From NCBI GenBank assembly GCA_045118975.1, contig JBGVCT010000003.1, positions 230,441 to 294,440 on the forward strand: DNA of 64,000 bases. The letters run 5' to 3'. This DNA is from RGIG6178 sp045118975 (GTDB lineage Bacteria; Bacillota_I; Bacilli_A; RFN20; DUOF01). Below are positions 26,642-32,906 of the stretch, in pieces. The translations under genes were made by a program, and so were the position numbers. Below the pieces are notes generated by a model that saw only the letters and a program-made list of their open reading frames with translations, had not been told where the DNA came from and searched no databases. Positions within the stretch are counted from its first letter, which is position 1. Each line of letters begins with the position of its first letter.

Positions 26642-26664
26642 AATGTTTATGAAATAAAAAAATG

Positions 26665-26693
26665 TTGAAAGCGAGTGTTTGTGGTGATAAAAT
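26665..26693 (+). promoter_or_regulatory. Promoter of the HipS/HipT-like pair
   Basis: TTGAAA (26665-26670), a 17-base spacer and TAAAAT (26688-26693) with an upstream extended TG. Confidence 0.65.
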
Positions 26694-26720
26694 TAAAGCG
26701 ATTAGTGAGGAGGGAATGAT

Positions 26721-27011
26721 ATGGATTGTGTAAAACTTTATTTCAAGCAATCTCTTATTGGGGTTTTGACATATAATTCAAACGATCAAGTTTATATGTT
26801 TATAAAAAACAAGTTCTTTACTAATGATTACATTAAAAACGTAATGGGAATTAATGACGATAAAGAAATTTATTATTCTAAAAGCTTATTTTCATTCTTT
26901 TTGTCTTTTGTTAAAAGATATGGAGCAAATGAAGTGGGTGATGAATATCAAAAATTACTTAAGATAACTGAGTATGATTTTGATAAGAATCAATTTTGGA
27001 TAGGGGCGTGA
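26721..27011 (+). CDS. HipS-like small protein (stand-alone HipA N-terminal subdomain)
   Basis: 96 residues. The start 'VKLYFKQSLIGVLTY' and the central 'FSFFLSFVKRYGANE' resemble N-subdomain 1 of HipA kinases (a short beta strand with a G-x-L turn, then the FF-x-x-L segment), which in HipBST systems exists as the separate protein HipS. GAGGAGGG precedes the ATG. It lies immediately before the HipA-type kinase gene, whose ribosome-binding site is within its last codons. In HipBST, HipS neutralises HipT. No HTH protein precedes it. The assignment rests on context and weak similarity. Confidence 0.5.
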   Translation: MDCVKLYFKQSLIGVLTYNSNDQVYMFIKNKFFTNDYIKNVMGINDDKEIYYSKSLFSFFLSFVKRYGANEVGDEYQKLLKITEYDFDKNQFWIGA

Positions 27012-27016
27012 TTTTA

Positions 27017-28054
27017 GTGGCAAATGATAGCATTAAAAAATTGTATAAAAAAAGAATACGTCCTGGAGGATATTTAGATTTAAATCAATTCTTGCAATTA
27101 AAAGAGAATTCATATGTATATGGAAGTAATGCAAGATTCTGGTTAAGGTTTAATGATGGAAGAGTTTTATTTAAATCTTACGAGAATGATTTAGAAGCAT
27201 ATGGAGAGGTTTTGTATAGCAGTATTGCTTCTGGTCATGATGTTAATTGCCCTACATATGATTTTGCAACTTGCGATGTGGGTAAAGATGTTGAATATGG
27301 GACTATTAGTTTTGATTTGGGCTATGGGGATGACAAAATTGCTATAGATGGATTAACTTTATTTGCTAGATATGGTAACGATTCCATCCCAGACATCCTT
27401 AAAAATAGAACAGATAATTTAGAAGTGGTTAAGATGTTTAATAAAAAATATAATAACTATGCTGAATTTACTAAACTATTTGAAAGAAGATATCCTGATG
27501 ATGTTAAAACACTTCAAAAAGAACTTATAAGAATGTTCACTCTTGATGTTTTACTTGATAATGTGGATAAAAATTTATGGAATATAATTATTGTTACAGA
27601 TGAGTATGGAAATAATCCTCACCTTTACTCTATAGATAGTTCACATATTGCTTGTTTATATAGAGGAAAAGAGTTTATTAAAAACACAATTTCTGCATTA
27701 TTAACAAGCGATGGAAGTGTGACTATAGGAGATTATTTATCTGGTGGATGCTATGGATATGATGTAGATGTTAAAGATAAAGATTATGATCCATGTAAAG
27801 ATTTATTGGATTTTTATAGAAATAGCGATGAAGAAACAAGAGAAGAAATATCTTCGCTTATTAAAAGTATTGATATAAATGAAGAAATTGAAAAGGTTAA
27901 TCGAATTCATCCGATGGATTCAAGAGTAAACGATTGGATTGCTGCAGTGTTTAATTCAAGAAAGGCGTTTTTACTCAAGAAGTTCTATCATATTAATGAT
28001 AATTACAAGGGTGAAGCCAAAAAGAAGAATTTTAGATTAAAAATTAAAAGATAA
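27017..28054 (+). CDS. HipA/HipT-family kinase
   Basis: I choose GTG 27017, with AGGGGCG about 9 bases upstream, giving 345 residues. Kinase landmarks are a possible ATP-binding lysine K53 (VLFKSYEND), a catalytic-loop motif DNVDKNLWN with D184 and N189 (compare N-x-D-R-H-x-x-N in HipA), and a metal-binding aspartate D207 (YSIDSSH). The active site thus looks intact. It lacks the HipA N-terminal subdomain, which may be supplied by the preceding 96-residue protein. HipA-family kinases phosphorylate targets such as glutamyl- or tryptophanyl-tRNA synthetases and slow growth. A terminator follows. Confidence 0.65.
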   Translation: MANDSIKKLYKKRIRPGGYLDLNQFLQLKENSYVYGSNARFWLRFNDGRVLFKSYENDLEAYGEVLYSSIASGHDVNCPTYDFATCDVGKDVEYGTISFDLGYGDDKIAIDGLTLFARYGNDSIPDILKNRTDNLEVVKMFNKKYNNYAEFTKLFERRYPDDVKTLQKELIRMFTLDVLLDNVDKNLWNIIIVTDEYGNNPHLYSIDSSHIACLYRGKEFIKNTISALLTSDGSVTIGDYLSGGCYGYDVDVKDKDYDPCKDLLDFYRNSDEETREEISSLIKSIDINEEIEKVNRIHPMDSRVNDWIAAVFNSRKAFLLKKFYHINDNYKGEAKKKNFRLKIKR

Positions 28055-28087
28055 AATAGTCTAGAGATTAACTTAGACTATTTTTTG
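28054..28087 (+). terminator. Terminator after the HipT-like gene
   Basis: AAATAGTCTA (28054-28063) pairs with TAGACTATTT (28074-28083), followed by T residues. Confidence 0.85.
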
Positions 28088-28124
28088 TTTTAAAATAGTA
28101 TATGTATTGATGGGAGACGATAAA

Positions 28125-29519
28125 ATGTTTGAATTTATTACTATTAGAGAATTATATGAATTAGTATTTAATGCTGATCATATTGAAAAAGATAATATAG
28201 AATATGTTGAATTACAAGGATGGGTAAAGACTAATAGAGATAATGGTTCTTTAGGATTTATTGAATTCAATGATGGAACTTATTTTAAGAATGCTCAACT
28301 TGTTTATTTTAAAGATTCATTTAAAGATTATGATACACTTACAAAGTATGGAACAGGAACTGCTTTAACAGTTATGGGGAAACTAGTATTCACTCCAGAA
28401 GCTAAACAACCTTTTGAAATTCAAATCAAAGAAGTTAGATTAGAGGGAGAATGTAGTGCTGATTATCCAATGCAAAAGAAAAGACATAGCTTTGAATATT
28501 TAAGAGAGATTCCTCATTTAAGAGTTAGAGCTAATACTTTTAATGCTGTATTTAGATTAAGAAGTGTTCTTAGTATGGCAATACACGAATTCTTCCAATC
28601 TCAAGGATTTGTGTATGTTCATACTCCATTACTTACAGGTATTACTTGTGAAGGTGATGATATGTTCCATGTTGTTACAGGAAGTAATGCAAAAGAACAT
28701 GATTCTTATTTTAATAAGAAAACTTTACTTTCAGGATCAGGACAAATTCATGTAGAGGCATTTGCTTTGGCATTTAGAGATGTTTACACATTTGGTCCTA
28801 CATTCAGAAGTGAAAAGTCTAATACTAGAACACATGCAAGTGAATTCTGGATGATTGAACCTGAGATTGCTTTTGCTGATTTAGAAGACGATATGAATTT
28901 AATTGAAGATTGTGTTAAGTATTGTATTGATTATTGTATGAATAATGCTAGAGAAGAAATGGAATTCTTCAATAAGATGATTGATACAACTTTATTTGAA
29001 AGATTAAATCACGTATTAAATTCTGAGTTTAAGCGTTTAGAGTATACTGAAGCTATAGAAATGTTAAAAGATGCTGTTAAAAATGGTGTTAAGTTTGATA
29101 ATGATAACATCGAATGGGGCATGGATTTAGAGAGCGAACACGAAAGATATATTACTGAAAAAGTTGTAAATGGTCCTGTGTTCTTAATTAACTATCCAAA
29201 AGAAATTAAATCTTTCTATATGAAAAACAACGCTGATGGGAAAACAGTTGCAGCTTGTGACTTATTGGTTCCAGGTGTTGGAGAACTTGTTGGTGGTAGC
29301 CAAAGAGAAGACAACTATGATGTTTTAGAAGAAAAGATGATTAGTAGTGGTCTTGATATGAAAGATTATCAATGGTATCTAGATTTAAGAAAATATGGTG
29401 GATGTAGCCATGCTGGATTTGGTATTGGATTTGAAAGATTTATTATGTATATAAGTGGTATGCAAAATATTAGGGATGTATTACCATTCCCTAGAACTTA
29501 TAAGAATTTAGAATTTTAA
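28125..29519 (+). CDS. asnS: Asparaginyl-tRNA synthetase
   Basis: Charges tRNA-Asn with asparagine. I start at ATG 28125 (GGGAGACG upstream), giving 464 residues, the usual size. The N-terminal OB-fold anticodon-binding domain spans about 1-110. The class II core has motif 2 (FRSEKSNTRTHASEFWMIEPE) and motif 3 (GFGIGFERFIMYISGM). The segment FRLRSVLSMAIHEFF fits AsnRS rather than AspRS. A conserved Bacilli housekeeping gene; it is followed closely by a series of membrane-protein genes. Confidence 0.93.
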   Translation: MFEFITIRELYELVFNADHIEKDNIEYVELQGWVKTNRDNGSLGFIEFNDGTYFKNAQLVYFKDSFKDYDTLTKYGTGTALTVMGKLVFTPEAKQPFEIQIKEVRLEGECSADYPMQKKRHSFEYLREIPHLRVRANTFNAVFRLRSVLSMAIHEFFQSQGFVYVHTPLLTGITCEGDDMFHVVTGSNAKEHDSYFNKKTLLSGSGQIHVEAFALAFRDVYTFGPTFRSEKSNTRTHASEFWMIEPEIAFADLEDDMNLIEDCVKYCIDYCMNNAREEMEFFNKMIDTTLFERLNHVLNSEFKRLEYTEAIEMLKDAVKNGVKFDNDNIEWGMDLESEHERYITEKVVNGPVFLINYPKEIKSFYMKNNADGKTVAACDLLVPGVGELVGGSQREDNYDVLEEKMISSGLDMKDYQWYLDLRKYGGCSHAGFGIGFERFIMYISGMQNIRDVLPFPRTYKNLEF

Positions 29520-29532
29520 GAGGTATTAAATT

Positions 29533-29664
29533 ATGGATGAGGAATTGCTAGAAAGGAAATTGTTACAAAGAAAAAGAGTTAGAGGACTTTTGATTCTTTT
29601 GGACGTTCTTTTATTTGCACTCCTTGTCTTTGATATTGTTATGATGATAAAAGGTTGGATGTAG
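29533..29664 (+). CDS. 43-residue single-pass membrane protein
   Basis: A short gene between asnS and the next membrane gene. The protein starts MDEELLERKLLQRKRVRG, has one hydrophobic helix (about 19-39) and ends KGWM. GAGGT at 29520-29524 gives a ribosome-binding site with 8 bases of spacing. The TAG stop is followed directly by the next start codon with no gap, suggesting translational coupling. I do not recognise a family. The charged N terminus followed by one helix predicts an inner-face anchor or an accessory subunit. Confidence 0.6.
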   Translation: MDEELLERKLLQRKRVRGLLILLDVLLFALLVFDIVMMIKGWM

Positions 29665-30555
29665 ATGAAAAAAATGGAATATCTATCACTAGGTGGATTA
29701 TTTGTAGCACTTCATGTAGTGTTTATATTGTTATCTAGATTTTTACCAGGCAGTGCATTATTGCTTGTAATTTTCTTGCCGCTTTTATCTGCGATTTATA
29801 CGTTAAAGTTTAGTAAAAAAGAGGTTGCGATGTTTGTTATTGCAACCTTCTTTTTGTGTCTTATTTTTGAACCGGTTTCTACTTTCATCTATGTCATTCC
29901 AGCACTTATGTGTGGAGTTGTTTATGGGGTTTTAAGGAAGAAAAACATGAAGGAGCTTACACTTGTTTATATTTCTTCTGTATCACATTTTGTTTCTTTA
30001 TTAGTCTCATTTTTGTTTATAAGTTTGATGTTTAAAGAAATCGACTTTTTTGATATTTTTTCTTCATTTATAAGTAAAAAGCAAGAGAGCTTTTATGCTT
30101 GTGTATATTTGTTTTTAATCACACTAGGAGTTATAGAAGCGTTTATTTTGCATTCGATTTGTGATGATGAACTAGCAAAACTTGGATATAAAAAGGTAGA
30201 GGAAGAGATAAAGACTCCAAATTGGATTGTGTATGGATTAGTTATAAGCGTGATTTTATATGCTGTTGGATTCGTTATATCACCAATTTATACAATTTAT
30301 ATTTTGCCGTTTGTTATTGCTTTTTGTATTCCGATTTTAGTGGAATTTATAAAGACAAACAAGAAAAAATGGATCTATTTTATATGTGGTGGTATTGCCT
30401 TTTTGAGTATCTTTTTACTTAACTATATTAACCCAATATGTTATCCAATTTTGATCTTATTTGCTTTTTCTCCAATACTGGTGGAAAAAATTGTAAGAGT
30501 TTTGTACACATTTTGTCTAAAATGTTCAAATAAGAAAGAAAATATTATAGAATAA
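29665..30555 (+). CDS. Polytopic membrane protein (DUF2232/ECF-S-like)
   Basis: 296 residues with about eight transmembrane helices. The first helices (LSLGGLFVALHVVFILLSR and a following P-G turn) resemble the S-component/DUF2232 (YybS) type. There are no catalytic motifs. It starts immediately after the stop of the 43-residue gene. An ECF energy-coupling module lies 24 kb downstream and could serve an S component encoded elsewhere, but substrate recognition cannot be read from the sequence. Confidence 0.6.
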   Translation: MKKMEYLSLGGLFVALHVVFILLSRFLPGSALLLVIFLPLLSAIYTLKFSKKEVAMFVIATFFLCLIFEPVSTFIYVIPALMCGVVYGVLRKKNMKELTLVYISSVSHFVSLLVSFLFISLMFKEIDFFDIFSSFISKKQESFYACVYLFLITLGVIEAFILHSICDDELAKLGYKKVEEEIKTPNWIVYGLVISVILYAVGFVISPIYTIYILPFVIAFCIPILVEFIKTNKKKWIYFICGGIAFLSIFLLNYINPICYPILILFAFSPILVEKIVRVLYTFCLKCSNKKENIIE

Positions 30556-30570
30556 TATTATAGGAGCGTG

Positions 30571-30831
30571 ATGATAATGCTAGAGTTTATTAAGATGTTT
30601 GGCCTTGGAATATTGTATACTGTACTATCTCCAATCATATTGGCTATTTTTGTGTTGTTTGTTGTTTATTCATTATTCAACTATTTGGTGTTTGAAGTAA
30701 TCAACCTAATTGGTTTCTTTGCGGGAAAGAAATTTACTGCTGAAACTGATTTAGATTTGAAATTAAAGAAAATGAGAGCACAAGGACAAAGTACTCCTGT
30801 TGATACTAGAGGTGGTGATTACAATGTTTAA
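30571..30831 (+). CDS. Small membrane protein of unknown function
   Basis: 86 residues: two closely spaced hydrophobic segments (about 8-45), then a charged tail with KKFTAETDLDLKLKK. TAGGAG (30561-30566) precedes the start; ATG 30571 and ATG 30577 are both possible. Its stop lies 8 bases inside the next gene. I see no known family. The tight overlap suggests it works with the next two membrane proteins. Confidence 0.6.
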   Translation: MIMLEFIKMFGLGILYTVLSPIILAIFVLFVVYSLFNYLVFEVINLIGFFAGKKFTAETDLDLKLKKMRAQGQSTPVDTRGGDYNV

Positions 30832-31525
30832 TATGTTACCAATGCTTATTCAATTAACTGAAAAAGATAAAAGACTTATAGTTGCATTGTTCATTATCCT
30901 TATTATTGCTTTTGTTTTAATTGCTTATATAGGACAAGGAATTAGAGCAATCATGAGAAAGCATGGAAAAGGCATCGACACTTATATGTATGATTTGTGT
31001 AGAGCTGGTCTTATTAAGACACCTAAAGATTTCATGATGCAAGTAGTTAAAAGAGAAATTAAAGTTTTATATATTAAAACAAGATGGGCATTTAGAGTTG
31101 GTTTATCACTAACTATTGTATTGCTATTGTTTGGATTTATATTTAAACCAAGTGGAGAAGGGCAACCAATATTTGCCTTCTATGGACAAGCTCTTGATGA
31201 TTTAAGAATCATTTTAGATTGGCCAAGAGGAGAATTCTTTGGTATAGAGAACTTTATTGTTGACTGGCCAACAGTGGCTAGATGGCCTTCACCAGAGTTT
31301 AGTTTTGCAAGTATTATTACATATTTGTGTACTATTGGATATGGTTATGTAGTGGTAGTATTATTCATCTATGTTACTGGATTTATTGGAAAATTACTTA
31401 GAGCAAAAGACAAATCAACTGAGGTTTTCACTAAAGATTTAGATGGATTAAAAGTTGACTTAGATGAAGTGAAAAACTTAGATAACATAAATGTTGATGG
31501 GAATGATGTAGATGGGGCACAATAA
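30824..31525 (+). CDS. Three-helix membrane protein with tryptophan-rich extracytoplasmic loop
   Basis: I choose ATG 30824, which has AGAGGTGGTGA upstream and overlaps the previous gene by 8 bases. The 233-residue protein has transmembrane segments near 18-38, 85-105 and 165-190, a loop between the last two that is rich in Trp, Pro and acidic residues (three W-P pairs), and a C-terminal acidic tail. No family recognised. It overlaps the following Cap15-like gene by 14 bases. Confidence 0.65.
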   Translation: MFNMLPMLIQLTEKDKRLIVALFIILIIAFVLIAYIGQGIRAIMRKHGKGIDTYMYDLCRAGLIKTPKDFMMQVVKREIKVLYIKTRWAFRVGLSLTIVLLLFGFIFKPSGEGQPIFAFYGQALDDLRIILDWPRGEFFGIENFIVDWPTVARWPSPEFSFASIITYLCTIGYGYVVVVLFIYVTGFIGKLLRAKDKSTEVFTKDLDGLKVDLDEVKNLDNINVDGNDVDGAQ

Positions 31526-32042
31526 GATTACTGCCTTAATCACAGTATTCTTAACATTCATTCTATTTATTATATTACAACCTGGAGACAACCCTCTTGC
31601 TTTGATAAGGGTTGCCTCTATTGTTGCGGCTATAGTCCTTATTTTAATTGTTATATATACACATTTTTTGTGGAGAGTAGAGCCATTTGTTAGAATCCAT
31701 CGTGTTACTGATATAAGTGGAAAATGGGAGGGAATATTCCCTAATAAAAATGGCAAAGAAATGGCAGTGGAAGTTAGGATTAAACAATATTATGATGATA
31801 TAAAAGTAGAACTTATAACAGATCATAATAAAAGTGAGTCGCTTGTTACTAAAATTTCAAATGATGTGGATGGTAGCAAGTTATATATTGTTTATAAATG
31901 TAAACCTCTAAAAGTTGTTGAATCAAAAGATGAAATTGATTTTGGAACTATAATTTTAAGGGTGGATGAAGATGTGTTAGAAGGAGAGTTATTTAACTCT
32001 CATGGATTGTCTGGGCATATAGAGTTATATAGGAAAGAATAA
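31512..32042 (+). CDS. Cap15-like protein: two TM helices plus beta-barrel (S-2TMbeta type)
   Basis: 176 residues with two N-terminal transmembrane helices (about 8-24 and 30-52) and a beta-rich domain. Motifs resemble the SMODS-associated 2TM beta-strand effector (Cap15) family: SGKWEGIF (69-76), VEVRIKQ (86-92), SESLVTKI, KLYIVYKCKP, FGTIILRV, LEGELFN and a final G-HIELYR. In type I CBASS, Cap15 binds a cyclic dinucleotide through the barrel and disrupts the inner membrane. No CD-NTase is encoded nearby, so here it may be a stand-alone relative. It overlaps the preceding membrane gene by 14 bases, which implies co-translation. Confidence 0.6.
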   Translation: MGHNKITALITVFLTFILFIILQPGDNPLALIRVASIVAAIVLILIVIYTHFLWRVEPFVRIHRVTDISGKWEGIFPNKNGKEMAVEVRIKQYYDDIKVELITDHNKSESLVTKISNDVDGSKLYIVYKCKPLKVVESKDEIDFGTIILRVDEDVLEGELFNSHGLSGHIELYRKE

Positions 32043-32051
32043 AAAAAGTTC

Positions 32052-32080
32052 TTGATTTTTACTATAGTAAATATTACATT
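32052..32080 (+). promoter_or_regulatory. gpsB promoter with internal palindrome
   Basis: TTGATT (32052-32057), 17 bases and TACATT (32075-32080). The spacer holds a perfect 14-bp palindrome TTTACTATAGTAAA (32058-32071), placed where a repressor would block RNA polymerase. Confidence 0.5.
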
Positions 32081-32106
32081 ATTAGTACAAGGCAGGTGGC
32101 GCTATT

Positions 32107-32457
32107 ATGGAAAAAATTAAGTATGATGAAAATAAATTATATGATGTCGATTTTGAAGTTGTAGGAAATGGATATTCACCAATTCAAGTAGATTCTCTTT
32201 TGGATGAAATCATTGAGGATTACATCCAAATAAAGAAAATGGAAGAATACTATACAACTCAAAATATAGCGTTACAAAAAACTAATAGTATCTTGCGTAA
32301 CAAAGTAGAAGATTTAGAAATGCAACTTGAGATGTCTAAGTCAAGCGGCTATCAACTGCATGATAATTCATCAAGCATAGAATTAATTAAAAAGATAGCT
32401 ATGCTTGAAGGCGAATTATATCAAACTAAACTTCAATTAGAGGAAGCTAAAAATTAA
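32107..32457 (+). CDS. gpsB: GpsB/DivIVA-like cell division protein
   Basis: 116 residues. The N terminus YDVDFEVVGNGYSPIQVDSLLDEIIEDY matches the DivIVA/GpsB membrane-binding and partner-binding domain, followed by a coiled coil and a C-terminal helical part. GpsB links the divisome to class A PBPs. The gene directly precedes RNase P RNA, the same neighbour as in Bacillus subtilis, which supports GpsB over DivIVA. The AGGCAGGTGG upstream is the ribosome-binding site. Confidence 0.82.
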   Translation: MEKIKYDENKLYDVDFEVVGNGYSPIQVDSLLDEIIEDYIQIKKMEEYYTTQNIALQKTNSILRNKVEDLEMQLEMSKSSGYQLHDNSSSIELIKKIAMLEGELYQTKLQLEEAKN

Positions 32458-32462
32458 ATATA

Positions 32463-32798
32463 TTTCAATCTGGATAATCGCTGCCTTTTAGGTAGAGGAA
32501 AGTCCACGCTCGCACTTTCTGCGATGAAAGTAGTGTTTGTGCTAGTTTAATAAATAAGGCTAGGTAGTTTGAGCAACTAACGGCGGGTTAATAAATCTAA
32601 GTCGAAAGATATGATTTAACCCCTAAGGTGCCACAGTGACGAAGTTGTAGGGAAACTTACAAGTGGAACGCGGTAAACCCCACAAGCGAGAAACCCAAAA
32701 TTGGTAGGGGAACTGGTTAGAGAGAATTGAATCGATAACTGGATGCATAGGCATAGATAAATGATTATCAAAACAGAACGTGGCTTATAGGATTGAAG
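32463..32798 (+). ncRNA. rnpB: RNase P RNA, Bacillus-type (class B)
   Basis: The catalytic RNA of RNase P, which matures tRNA 5' ends. Landmarks seen are TAATCGCTGC followed by AGAGGAAAGTCCACGCTCGC near the 5' end and the ACAGAA segment near 32774. P1 is formed by TTCAATC (32464-32470) and GATTGAA (32791-32797). Location directly after gpsB matches Bacillus. Confidence 0.95.
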
Positions 32799-32804
32799 CT
32801 CATA

Positions 32805-32828
32805 AGAGGCAAATGCCTCTTTTTTTAT
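32805..32828 (+). terminator. rnpB terminator
   Basis: AGAGGC-AAAT-GCCTCT, followed by a run of T. Confidence 0.9.
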
Positions 32829-32861
32829 TTTCTATCTTCATAATTAAACGATATAGTTTAC

Positions 32862-32879
32862 AAGGAAAATATTTTCCTT
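32862..32879. promoter_or_regulatory. 18-bp perfect palindrome upstream of a surface-protein gene
   Basis: AAGGAAAATATTTTCCTT is a perfect dyad with no loop, located 28 bases before the start codon and just upstream of a TATAAT-like box (32886-32891). It looks like an operator. Confidence 0.45.
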
Positions 32880-32906
32880 TATTATTATAATAAAGGAAGT
32901 GGTTAC

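Noticed and set aside
26641..26720. HipB-type antitoxin gene before the HipS-like gene
   Set aside because: The gap is only 80 bases, holds a promoter, and has no HTH-encoding frame.
28107..32042. CBASS CD-NTase partner for the Cap15-like protein
   Set aside because: No neighbouring protein shows the G-S-x-x-x-G-T and D-x-D pattern of nucleotidyltransferases.
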